Below are positions 1-7,127 of a DNA stretch of 28,837 nucleotides, piece by piece. The stretch covers positions 1 to 28,837 of the forward strand of contig CAKUXD010000023.1 of assembly GCA_934699705.1 (NCBI GenBank), given 5' to 3'. A program made the translations under genes and the position numbers. The notes under the pieces were generated by a model, which did no database searches, was not told the DNA's origin, and saw only the letters and a list, made by a program, of their open reading frames with translations. Positions within the stretch are counted from its first letter, which is position 1. Every line of letters begins with the position of its first letter. This DNA comes from an uncultured Candidatus Melainabacteria bacterium (lineage in GTDB: Bacteria; Cyanobacteriota; Vampirovibrionia; Gastranaerophilales; Gastranaerophilaceae).

Positions 1-783
1 GTTGGTGCAGATATTATTAAAAATGAAATTACAGCGCACGCAGTTGCTGCAAGTGTAAATATTCCGGGAGTACAAACAATTCTTGAAATCGGTGGACAAG
101 ACAGTAAAATTATTATTTTACGTGATGGTATTGTAACCGATTTTGCGATGAATACAGTTTGTGCAGCGGGTACAGGTAGTTTCTTAGACCATCAAGCACA
201 ACGTTTGAATGTTCCTATTGAAGAATTTGGTGATACTGCATTGCAATCTACAAATCCTGCTCGTATTGCAGGTCGTTGTGGTGTATTTGCTGAGTCTGAT
301 TTAATTCACAAACAACAATTAGGTTATCCTGTAGAAGATTTATTATATGGTTTGTGTCAAGCATTGGTTAGAAATTATTTAGCAAATTTGGCTTTAGGTA
401 AAGATTTATTGCCAACAATTTCATTCCAAGGCGGTGTTGCAACAAATAAAGGTATGGTAAAAGCATTTGAAGAAACTTTAGGCACTTCAATTGTTGTTCC
501 TGACCACCATCAAACAATGGGTGCAATCGGTGCTGCATTGTTAGCAATGGAAAATCATCAATATACAAATAAAGAAACAACTTTCAGAGGTTGGGAAGTT
601 GGTGATATGCACTTTGCGTCAATAACTTGCGATTGCAACGGTTGTTCAAATCAATGTGAAGTTATTACAATCGTTGAAGGTTTAGACGAGCATAATCACC
701 CGCATTATGAAAATATTAAAGATATTCAAGGTAATATTATTGCTCGTTGGGGCGGTACTTGTGGTCGTTGGGATATCGCTTAA
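1..783 (+). CDS. 2-hydroxyacyl-CoA dehydratase activase (BadF/BadG/BcrA/BcrD ATPase family), 5' truncated
   Basis: The reading frame is open from base 1, so the window cuts off the start; an internal Met at 148 is not the real start. Visible motifs are EIGGQDSK, CAAGTGSF and GRCGVFAESD. The two Cys in the last two motifs fit the pair that binds the bridging [4Fe-4S] cluster of HgdC-type activators. Family knowledge: these ASKHA-fold ATPases use ATP to inject an electron into a 2-hydroxyacyl-CoA dehydratase or benzoyl-CoA reductase. The C-terminus adds a Cys cluster (CDCNGCSNQC), as seen in longer members. No dehydratase subunit gene is present downstream, so the partner must lie upstream or elsewhere. 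It could also be part of the very long fused activase-related proteins; the missing 5' end prevents a decision. Confidence 0.85.
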   Translation, partial: VGADIIKNEITAHAVAASVNIPGVQTILEIGGQDSKIIILRDGIVTDFAMNTVCAAGTGSFLDHQAQRLNVPIEEFGDTALQSTNPARIAGRCGVFAESDLIHKQQLGYPVEDLLYGLCQALVRNYLANLALGKDLLPTISFQGGVATNKGMVKAFEETLGTSIVVPDHHQTMGAIGAALLAMENHQYTNKETTFRGWEVGDMHFASITCDCNGCSNQCEVITIVEGLDEHNHPHYENIKDIQGNIIARWGGTCGRWDIA

Positions 784-789
784 TAAATT

Positions 790-1803
790 ATGAATCAAAG
801 TCCAGAGAGCCAATTTAAAAAATTTTTAATAATTATCGCCGTTGTTGTAACGGTGATAATTTATGCAATAATCAAACCTGATTTTTTTAGTAATTTGAAA
901 CAATCAGGTGTTTTGAAATTATCCTCACAAAAGCCTTGGATTGAGGAATTTGATGAAGAGGAAGAACTTGATGATGTTGATATTGAATTATCTTTTCCTG
1001 AAAATGAATTTAAAAAAGAGGACTCAAATAATCCTTTTAATTTAGATTTCAATAAACAAGATGAAGATGAATTTTGGGTTACAGGTAGTATCCCTGTTAA
1101 TCCGATGAGTGATTTGAATAATAAAACAAAAACAGAAATTTATGCCCAAAGAAAACTTTTTGTGGAAAATACAATTTTCAAAAACAGGAATTACAAACCG
1201 TCAGTTGAAGTTTTTAGCCAAATTGCTGATAAAAAACCTTGGTTGGGAATTGAAGCGTTAACTTGTTATGGCAAAGGTCCAAACGCTTATAAAGGCTTAT
1301 CTGAAGAAAGCAGATACATTAATAATCCGACAGTTTTAGTTGGTTTAGACAGAGTAAGTTTTGATGAAAAACCTAGAAAACAATGTTCGCCAGTAGATTA
1401 TTTGATGCCAGTAAAAATTAATTATTCAAAAGATGAAAATACGATAAAAGTAATTTTTGAAGTATCAGCTTATAAAGGCTCTTTAGGTTCGGACTTCTTG
1501 CTTAAAGGTTTAAATGCTCGTGATTTAGGGTTCAAATATGCTTATGCAGATAATATTAATAATATTGCTTTTATTCAAGATAAAAATAACGTATCAACAA
1601 ATGTGTATGCTTTTCAGGATTTTATACATTTAGGAACGGCATGTGGTGTTAAGGGGGGCTGTAACAACGGTTCGCCTAATCAAAAAGAACTTCATTATAC
1701 TGTTATGAAATATCCTGCAAGTATTCATCTTAAATTGTGGAAGAAAATTCCTAAAAACACAGACGCGAAAGCAGATATTAACTATTTGATTATAATGCGA
1801 TAG
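790..1803 (+). CDS. Unknown membrane-anchored protein with acidic linker
   Basis: I do not recognise this 337-residue protein. Residues about 10-28 form one hydrophobic segment (LIIIAVVVTVIIYAII) with few positive charges before it, consistent with an N-terminal signal anchor. A strongly acidic stretch follows at about 50-80 (EEFDEEEELDDVD), then a mostly polar domain with several Cys (such as CYGKG, KQCSP, GTACGVKGGC) that could pair outside the cytoplasm. It begins six bases after the activase stop with no clear Shine-Dalgarno, so it is probably co-transcribed with that gene. An envelope protein of unknown role is the most that can be inferred. Confidence 0.7.
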   Translation: MNQSPESQFKKFLIIIAVVVTVIIYAIIKPDFFSNLKQSGVLKLSSQKPWIEEFDEEEELDDVDIELSFPENEFKKEDSNNPFNLDFNKQDEDEFWVTGSIPVNPMSDLNNKTKTEIYAQRKLFVENTIFKNRNYKPSVEVFSQIADKKPWLGIEALTCYGKGPNAYKGLSEESRYINNPTVLVGLDRVSFDEKPRKQCSPVDYLMPVKINYSKDENTIKVIFEVSAYKGSLGSDFLLKGLNARDLGFKYAYADNINNIAFIQDKNNVSTNVYAFQDFIHLGTACGVKGGCNNGSPNQKELHYTVMKYPASIHLKLWKKIPKNTDAKADINYLIIMR

Positions 1804-1814
1804 TATTATATAAT
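1786..1814 (+). promoter_or_regulatory. Probable plsY promoter inside the upstream gene's 3' end
   Basis: TTGATT (1786-1791), a 17-base spacer and TATAAT (1809-1814) match a sigma-70-type promoter. The -35 lies inside the last codons of the upstream gene. An AAAGGAG ribosome-binding site follows before the plsY ATG. Predicted from sequence only. Confidence 0.5.
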
Positions 1815-1834
1815 AACTTTCAAAGGAGAAAAAT

Positions 1835-2473
1835 ATGAAATTATTTGGATTTACAGTAGAAATAATGGCATGGTTATATATGATTGGTATTGTATTTATT
1901 ATTTCTTATTTAATAGGTTCTATACCGACAGGATATTTAATTGTTAAAGCGAAAACAGGTAAAGATATCAGAGATATTGGTTCTGGTTCAACTGGTGCAA
2001 CTAATGTAAAAAGAGTTTTGGGTACACCGTATTTCTTTATCGTAATGCTTTTAGACGCTGTTAAAGGTATGATTCCAGTAATTTTGGCAACTATGTTCGT
2101 TGTATTCAAAGCAGAATTAGGAATTCCGCCAGTTATTGCCTCAATTGGCGTAATTTTAGGACATAGTAAACCCCTTTTCTTGGCTTTTAAAGGTGGAAAA
2201 TCTGTTGCAACTGGTGTTGGTACAATTTTGGCTTTAAATCCAATTGTTGGGCTTATTGTTGCTGCTATTTGGAGTGTTATAACTTATACTTCAAAATATG
2301 TTTCTTTAGGTTCAATTATTGCAGTAATTTGCGCACCAATTTTGATGTTTGTATTTCATCAACCAATTGCCTATGTTGTTTATTGTGCAATAGGGGCGAT
2401 TTATATTATTTATTTACATAGAGAAAATGTTAAAAGACTTTTAAAAGGTGAAGAAAATAAAGTTAGAAAATAA
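1835..2473 (+). CDS. plsY: Glycerol-3-phosphate acyltransferase PlsY
   Basis: PlsY transfers an acyl group from acyl-phosphate to sn-glycerol-3-phosphate at the membrane, the first committed step of bacterial phospholipid synthesis. The 212-residue protein shows the three PlsY signature loops: YLIGSIPTGY near the N-terminus, GSGSTGATNVKRVLG at about 49-63, and GHSKPLFLAFKGGKSVATG at about 109-127. It also has the usual C-terminal HRENVKRLLKGEE tail and hydrophobic segments consistent with a multi-pass integral membrane protein. It starts a little longer at the N-terminus than many family members. The start is fixed by AAAGGAG eight bases upstream. No fatty-acid genes are adjacent (fabI lies 21 kb away). 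Confidence 0.95.
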   Translation: MKLFGFTVEIMAWLYMIGIVFIISYLIGSIPTGYLIVKAKTGKDIRDIGSGSTGATNVKRVLGTPYFFIVMLLDAVKGMIPVILATMFVVFKAELGIPPVIASIGVILGHSKPLFLAFKGGKSVATGVGTILALNPIVGLIVAAIWSVITYTSKYVSLGSIIAVICAPILMFVFHQPIAYVVYCAIGAIYIIYLHRENVKRLLKGEENKVRK

Positions 2474-2493
2474 TTTTTCACTTAATTAAATGA

Positions 2494-2521
2494 TTGTCTT
2501 TACATAAAAAATCATTAAAAT
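2494..2521 (+). promoter_or_regulatory. Promoter placed for a leaderless transcript (186-aa gene)
   Basis: TTGTCT (2494-2499), 16 bases and TAAAAT (2516-2521) precede the ATG at 2528 by exactly six bases. The predicted +1 is therefore the A of ATG. No Shine-Dalgarno is present. Confidence 0.45.
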
Positions 2522-2527
2522 AGTAGT

Positions 2528-3088
2528 ATGAAAAAACTATTGTTACTTTTGACTATTTTATTTTTTTCAATATCGCAAGCATACGCAGATATTGATTATC
2601 GACGTATATATCAAGAATTAGAACCCGCAGATTTTTCTTATATCCATGGAATTGACCCTGATCAATATTACGATAATCAGCATTATGCTTGGTCGCCATA
2701 TCCGCTTTTCAGGCTTAATTCAGAGGTATATTTTAAAAACACAAAAATAGAACCTGGATATTATCTTTTAACTCCAAGAGAACATGACGGTAAATGGTAT
2801 GTTTTATTTAAAGAAAATGGTGTTGTAAAGGCGACAATTCCTTGTTATAACAACGAAATAGTTCCTTTAGGATTTTATGAATTGAACTTACCAAAAGAAA
2901 AATTAACCCCAAGTCAGAAAATTCATATTAATTTTGTTAATATGGTCGGTCATTTTAATTCTGGGAAACGTAAACAAGCGCCAAAAACTTATTTAGAAGT
3001 TGAAGATTTGGATAATGATTTTGTATCAATGATTATTTATTATGGTGCAAGAAGGTACTATATTCTGTTGCGTTCTAAGATGTTATAA
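2528..3088 (+). CDS. Unknown secreted protein
   Basis: I do not recognise this 186-residue protein. It begins with a clear Sec signal peptide (MKKLLLLLTILFFSISQAYA, cleavage likely after AYA, residue about 20). No further membrane segment follows. The mature part is rich in Tyr and aromatic residues (for example DYRRIYQELEP, DPDQYYDNQHYAW) and looks like a small beta-rich periplasmic domain. A -10-like hexamer stands six bases before the ATG and no Shine-Dalgarno is visible, so it may be translated from a leaderless mRNA. A strong terminator follows 12 bases after the stop, making this the last gene of its unit. Confidence 0.75.
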   Translation: MKKLLLLLTILFFSISQAYADIDYRRIYQELEPADFSYIHGIDPDQYYDNQHYAWSPYPLFRLNSEVYFKNTKIEPGYYLLTPREHDGKWYVLFKENGVVKATIPCYNNEIVPLGFYELNLPKEKLTPSQKIHINFVNMVGHFNSGKRKQAPKTYLEVEDLDNDFVSMIIYYGARRYYILLRSKML

Positions 3089-3100
3089 TTGATTAAGTTT

Positions 3101-3141
3101 AAAAAGAGGGCTGGATTTTTTCAAAATCCAGCCCTCTTTTT
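3101..3141 (+). terminator. Rho-independent terminator, 19-bp stem
   Basis: A perfect 19-bp inverted repeat (3101-3119 and 3123-3141, core GAGGGCTGGATTTT) has a 3-base loop. The arms end in A5 and T5, so it can act on either strand. It ends the 186-aa secreted-protein unit. Confidence 0.9.
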
Positions 3142-3144
3142 GTT

Positions 3145-3435
3145 GACTTCTTGTCGCCATGTGCGTTGCTTCACATCGGCTTCGCTTGTTTTTTCCGCCT
3201 GTGGTACTCGGACTTTGTCCTGCGTTTCCTACGGCGGTGATATTATGTTTCGTCAATATTTGTCGCCGACTTCTCGTCGCCAAATAATTGACTTCACATC
3301 GGCTTCGCGTTTTTTCCGCCTGTGGTACTCGGACTTTGTCCTGCGTTTCCTACGGCGGTGATATTATGTTTCGTCAATATTTGTCGCCGACTTCTCGTCG
3401 CCAAATAATTGACTTCACATCGGCTTCGCGTTTTT
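3145..3435. repeat. 121-bp tandem repeat, two perfect copies plus diverged or partial ends
   Basis: Bases 3189-3309 and 3310-3430 are identical 121-bp units. A diverged partial unit precedes them (about 3145-3188). The end of copy 2 carries the same boundary sequence (CTTCACATCGGCTTCGC, third occurrence from 3413), and similarity runs on to 3435. Units are more GC-rich than the surroundings. Each contains inverted segments CCGCCTGTGG / CCTACGGCGG and GTCAATATTTG / CAAATAATTGAC, so folded RNA or DNA is possible. Short open frames cross the array, but the 121-bp period shifts frame, so it is not a protein repeat. The array ends against the stop codon of the minus-strand gene at 3434. Confidence 0.9.
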
Positions 3436-3814
3436 ATTCAAGGCCTTCGTCGTTTTCTTTAATTTTGTCGATAACCATTTTAGCCATTTCTTTAGCAATA
3501 ACATTTTGAGTTGCTTCAGGGCAATTTTGTAACATGGTCATAGCTGTTTTCAAAGTTCCGTCAATATCGTACCAACGACCATTTCTTGAATCGCTTTGAC
3601 CTGATTGAACTGCTGAGATTACATCTTCAACTGATTCGTATTTATCGTTTTCGATGTTGTGTTCAATGATGATTTTGATTAAGTTAAGTGCAATTCTGAT
3701 TTGAGTATCATCATCAGAATGTTCAAGTGTGTTCATTGCTTGAGATAATACTGGGTCTTTATCATACCAACGACGATGTTGATTTGAATATTCTTCTTTC
3801 ATGTTTTCTTCCAT
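3434..3814 (-). CDS. Unknown protein with two RWYD-type tandem domains
   Basis: I do not recognise this 126-residue cytosolic protein. It is built of two copies of a roughly 43-residue module: residues 15-57 and 80-122 align without gaps at an offset of 65 and share RWYD-x-D, L-x-x-AM-x-x-L, a Gln and END. The modules look helical and are joined by an acidic, Ser/Gln-rich linker. AGGAGG seven bases before the ATG is a strong ribosome-binding site. It lies 24 bases downstream of fixX on the same strand, so it is the likely third gene of a fixC-fixX unit. Helical bundling, or binding to the electron-transfer proteins, is speculation. Confidence 0.75.
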   Translation of the reverse strand: MEENMKEEYSNQHRRWYDKDPVLSQAMNTLEHSDDDTQIRIALNLIKIIIEHNIENDKYESVEDVISAVQSGQSDSRNGRWYDIDGTLKTAMTMLQNCPEATQNVIAKEMAKMVIDKIKENDEGLE

Positions 3815-3838
3815 TTATATGCCTCCTTGTTTATTTTA

Positions 3839-4114
3839 TTAGCCTTGTTTGAAAGTTACGCCTTTATTGCCTTTTGGGTATTCCCATTTTATACATTGAT
3901 ATTCACATGCAATTCGGCAAGCTCCGCATTCTAGGCAATTTTCGTAATTTACTGTTAATGTTTTTGTATTTTCATCATATTGCCAAACATTTGCAGGGCA
4001 TACAAAAGTGCATGCTTTCTTTTTACAATTGTCGCATTTTTGGGGGTCGGGTGTCAAGTGCGAAACATTATCACTTACATATTTGACTGTAAATAATTTG
4101 TCATCAATGCTCAT
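3839..4114 (-). CDS. fixX: Ferredoxin-like protein FixX
   Basis: This 91-residue iron-sulfur protein passes electrons alongside FixC, an ETF-quinone oxidoreductase. It carries CDNCKKKACTFVCP and CLECGACRIACEY, the Cys pattern of FixX-type ferredoxins, then the usual C-terminal KWEYPKG. The start is taken at 4114: its ATG overlaps the fixC stop (ATGA) and GGGAG stands eight bases upstream. A longer frame from a TTG at 4129 is possible but less likely. Coupling to fixC suggests equimolar synthesis. FixA and FixB are not in the window. Confidence 0.9.
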   Translation of the reverse strand: MSIDDKLFTVKYVSDNVSHLTPDPQKCDNCKKKACTFVCPANVWQYDENTKTLTVNYENCLECGACRIACEYQCIKWEYPKGNKGVTFKQG

Positions 4115-5406
4115 CTTAAAATCTCCCAAAGTAGCTTTAATACTGAAATACCGTCTTTGAAAAGTTCTGAAAAACTTCTTTCAGTGAAGAATTCTTTTAT
4201 GAAGTTTCTAAACTTATTTCGTTTTGGAATACTGTCAACTGTTGTAAACATTTGGAAAAATGAGTTAATTTTTTCAATGTAATAGCCAGTAAATGATTTT
4301 CGTCTTTTGTGCATTATTGGCATTAAATTTTTGTAACTTGCTAAATCTTTCAAAATAAATGAGTTTTCGAGTTTTTTATTATATAGTTTTAAGCTATTTT
4401 CAGAAAAATCATTTTTATTAATAGCGTTAATAGCGGTTTCTCCAGCGTATTGCCCGCTTAGCATTGCCAAATTTGTACCTTCCCAATGCAAATTATTTAC
4501 AAGCATTCCAGCGTCGCCAACTATCATAACTCCATTACCATAAAGTCTTGGCAGTTTATTATAACCGCCTTCAGGAATTAAATGTGCAGAATATTCGATT
4601 AGTTCTCCGCCTTTAATTAAAGGTGCAATTGCAGAATGCGTTTTTAATTTATCCAAAAGTTCATAAGGTTTTATTTTATGCTCACTTAATTCATCTAAAG
4701 TTATGCCTAAACCGATTGTTACAGAGTTTTTATTTGTGTAAATATAGCCTAAGCCTAGCATTCCGTTCATCGGATATCCAATAATTTCAGAAATACAGCC
4801 TTCGTTTGTAGCTAAATTAAAGCGTTCGTTGATTATTTCTGGAGATAGTTTTATAACTTCTTTTACGCCAATTGCAACATCTTGCGGTTCAAGATTTTTA
4901 CGAAGTCCAATTTGTTTTGCAAGCAGTGAATTTACACCGTCTGCAAGAATTACGATATCTGCATAATATTTTTCAAGTTCGGTTTTTACCCCAATAACCT
5001 TATTATTTTTTGTAATTAATTCTTGAACAACTGTTTCTGTAACTATTACAACTCCCGCTTTTTTAGCTTCTTCTGACGCCCAACGGTCAAATTTTCCTCT
5101 TATAACAGTGTAACTATTTGAAATTTCTTTTTCGCCGGAATGCTCAATATTAGTCGCATCTGTATTAGTTAAAAGAAGATATCTGTGTTTTGTGTTGTTT
5201 CTTTCAAGTGGTGCTTCCTGTTCAAAATTTGGAAAAATTTCTTTTGTTGGTTGAGTGTAAATTGCGCCACCAAAGACGTTTTTGCTACCACAATACGTAC
5301 CACGTTCAATCAGAATAACATTTTTGCCAGCGCGTGCTAGTGTAATCCCAGCAGATATACCTGCTGGTCCTCCTCCGACTATAATTACCTGTGTTTTATT
5401 CTCCAT
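4111..5406 (-). CDS. fixC: FixC, electron-transfer flavoprotein-quinone oxidoreductase-type flavoprotein
   Basis: FixC/ETF-QO family proteins bind FAD and move electrons between an electron-transfer flavoprotein and a quinone pool or, in FixABCX complexes, take part in electron bifurcation. The 431-residue protein has the N-terminal dinucleotide fold (VIIVGGGPAGISAG, residues about 8-21, then IERG), the second FAD motif near the C-terminal third (GVMIVGDAGMLVNNLHWEGT) and the normal length for FixC. The frame can be extended upstream to 5556, but that stretch is polar/hydrophobic filler overlapping a promoter, so ATG 5406 is chosen. A TATAAT lies six bases before this ATG, predicting a leaderless mRNA. 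It is coupled to fixX by ATGA. Confidence 0.9.
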   Translation of the reverse strand: MENKTQVIIVGGGPAGISAGITLARAGKNVILIERGTYCGSKNVFGGAIYTQPTKEIFPNFEQEAPLERNNTKHRYLLLTNTDATNIEHSGEKEISNSYTVIRGKFDRWASEEAKKAGVVIVTETVVQELITKNNKVIGVKTELEKYYADIVILADGVNSLLAKQIGLRKNLEPQDVAIGVKEVIKLSPEIINERFNLATNEGCISEIIGYPMNGMLGLGYIYTNKNSVTIGLGITLDELSEHKIKPYELLDKLKTHSAIAPLIKGGELIEYSAHLIPEGGYNKLPRLYGNGVMIVGDAGMLVNNLHWEGTNLAMLSGQYAGETAINAINKNDFSENSLKLYNKKLENSFILKDLASYKNLMPIMHKRRKSFTGYYIEKINSFFQMFTTVDSIPKRNKFRNFIKEFFTERSFSELFKDGISVLKLLWEILR

Positions 5407-5412
5407 AGTTAC

Positions 5413-5441
5413 ATTATACTTTTTAATTTGGCATTTGTAAA
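5413..5441 (-). promoter_or_regulatory. fixC promoter with leaderless geometry
   Basis: On the minus strand: TTTACA (5441-5436), 17-base spacer, TATAAT (5418-5413), six bases, ATG (5406). This near-consensus promoter puts +1 on the A of the start codon. It faces away from the glycosyltransferase gene that starts near 5486. Confidence 0.7.
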
Positions 5442-5485
5442 TAATATAAATGGACAAATTATCTGTTTTGTGCTTTATTATGAGT

Positions 5486-6433
5486 ATGAACAAAAAAGTT
5501 TTAGCAATTGTACCACATAGTATTGCTGGGAGATTAATTGTAGATAGCTTGGCCAAAGGGTTTGAACAAAACGGCTATGATGTTGAATATTATGATGAAC
5601 TTTGTTCTGATAATTTTTTAGAATTTATTAATGGAAAAGAATATTTTTGCATAACGGGCTATGATTTTTCACCTCTAAAACTAAAAGTAGATAATGGTTT
5701 GAATTTAACTTGTATTTGTTATTTTGCTGATGAAATTGAAAGCAAAGCGTCAGGTGTTTTAGACGAGTGGGAAAAATATCTGCCTTATTTGAACGAAGAC
5801 GGAAACTATACATTCTATTGGGATAGAACTTTAGCTGAACGCTCAAATATTAAAAATCTTTATTATATTCCGCAATTTGTAAATACTGAAATTTATAAAC
5901 CTTTAAATTTACAAAAAGAATATGATATAATGTTCGCAGGTCGCTTGGATACTGATTATAGATTGAATTTTACTATTGAGTTAATGCAAAATTTTCCAAA
6001 TTTGAAATTTGCGTGGTTTGCGATTGAAAAACATTATCAAGATGCTCTTTCAAGAACTAATGAAAAGGATTTACTAAAATCTGCTTATAAAGGCTTTATT
6101 GACAATGAATATGACATGGCTGTTGCATTGAATAAATCAAAAATCGTTTATACAATGAATTCACAAGGTATTTCGTCTTTAAATCATAGAACGGTACAAG
6201 CGGTAACTTGTAAAACACTTGTCATAAGTGATTTTAGAGAAGAAATAAATATTTATAAAGGCGATTTGCCATTTTATGTTGATATGGGCGATTTAGTCGA
6301 AAAAATAAACTATTATCTAAATAATGAAAAAGCATACGAATACGTCATAAACAAGTGTTATGACTTTGCTTCAACTTATTTGAACTCAAAATTTTGTGTT
6401 GAAAGAATGCTAAATGTAATTACTCACAAGTAG
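5486..6433 (+). CDS. Glycosyltransferase of the CgeB / group 1 type
   Basis: A cytosolic sugar transferase of about 315 residues; donor and acceptor cannot be told from sequence. The N-terminal half is a weakly conserved Rossmann-like domain (KKVLAIVPHSIAGRLIVDSL). The C-terminal third resembles the Glyco_trans_1_2 / CgeB domain: a YDIMFAGRLD strand, HRTVQAVTCKTLVISD, and a final helix-rich tail ending VERMLNVI. The frame is open from 5450, but the fixC promoter region sits there, and MNKK at 5486 (or MSMNKK at 5480) is the better start. A TATTAT lies just upstream, and there is no Shine-Dalgarno. Its 3' end overlaps the convergent pilin-like gene by 14 bases. Confidence 0.75.
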   Translation: MNKKVLAIVPHSIAGRLIVDSLAKGFEQNGYDVEYYDELCSDNFLEFINGKEYFCITGYDFSPLKLKVDNGLNLTCICYFADEIESKASGVLDEWEKYLPYLNEDGNYTFYWDRTLAERSNIKNLYYIPQFVNTEIYKPLNLQKEYDIMFAGRLDTDYRLNFTIELMQNFPNLKFAWFAIEKHYQDALSRTNEKDLLKSAYKGFIDNEYDMAVALNKSKIVYTMNSQGISSLNHRTVQAVTCKTLVISDFREEINIYKGDLPFYVDMGDLVEKINYYLNNEKAYEYVINKCYDFASTYLNSKFCVERMLNVITHK

Positions 6434-7127
6434 TTTGTGTTTCCCAATTTAAATCATTGCATTTGTTATACTCTAAGTTTCCAATGTGAACAACCCAATT
6501 TGTAGCATTATACATATGATTATCAGTTTGAAGACCTGGCTGCGGTTGTGCTACGAGTGGACCACTACTACTACTAATAATACTTCCATCTCCACCCAAG
6601 TCCAAGTCATCAATATCATTTCTGTCAGTGCCGAATCCCCTTGGAATGATTGTTTGGTTATTGTCTGTTGTGTTAAATTCAAATGTATTTACTCCTGGTG
6701 TATGAGGAGGATTGTTTCCTAGAGTATATACAAAAAATCTGAATGAGGAGTTTGCATCACCTCTTATAGTTACGCCTATAATAGTTCCATTGTCAGTTTC
6801 TTTTTTAATACCCCATATACAATACATAGCTCCAGTTCCCCAAAGACAATCTGTACTCTCTAAATAGTTTCCTTTTATAAAGTCAAGAACTCGTTTTATT
6901 CTTTCTTCCTCAGATAAACTAGAATTCCAAGTGTCGTAAGGGCCATATTTATTAATTGCCTTTTGATATGCTAATTCGATATCGTTATATGCTGTTCTTA
7001 CTCTAGTAACAATTTCTTCTTCTTCGTAGTCTTTGGTAAGATTAGGTATTGTAAGTGCTGCAACAACGCCAATTATTGCAATTACGATTAAAATTTCTGC
7101 CATTGTAAAAGCGGTTTTAAATTTCAT
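6420..7127 (-). CDS. Type IV pilin-like / pseudopilin protein
   Basis: A 235-residue protein with a prepilin N-terminus: short basic leader MKFKTA, then FTMAEILIVIAIIGVVAALT, with Glu at mature position 5 as in all class III signal sequences. The residue before the cleavage site is Ala rather than the usual Gly. After the hydrophobic helix comes a polar globular domain with an amphipathic helix, a Ser/Pro/Gln-rich linker (SSSSGPLVAQPQPG) and a C-terminus WVVHIGNLEYNKC...TC that suggests a disulfide loop. It would be processed by a PilD-type peptidase and inserted in a pilus or type II secretion-like fibre. AAAGGG precedes the start, which overlaps the upstream flippase-like gene by 11 bases. 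A second member lies at 23089. Confidence 0.85.
   Translation of the reverse strand: MKFKTAFTMAEILIVIAIIGVVAALTIPNLTKDYEEEEIVTRVRTAYNDIELAYQKAINKYGPYDTWNSSLSEEERIKRVLDFIKGNYLESTDCLWGTGAMYCIWGIKKETDNGTIIGVTIRGDANSSFRFFVYTLGNNPPHTPGVNTFEFNTTDNNQTIIPRGFGTDRNDIDDLDLGGDGSIISSSSGPLVAQPQPGLQTDNHMYNATNWVVHIGNLEYNKCNDLNWETQTTCE

Noticed and set aside
3145..3435. CRISPR array
   Set aside because: Units are 121 bp and identical throughout; there are no short repeats with unique spacers and no cas genes.
3083..3509. Open frames of 66-90 codons on both strands through the tandem repeat
   Set aside because: They arise from the repeat itself; the 121-bp period changes frame between copies, there is no ribosome-binding site, and the peptide is low-quality Ser/Arg/Phe sequence.
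5407..5556. 50-residue N-terminal extension of FixC
   Set aside because: It overlaps a near-consensus promoter and the divergent gene, and the FAD-binding fold begins right after ATG 5406 as in other FixC proteins.
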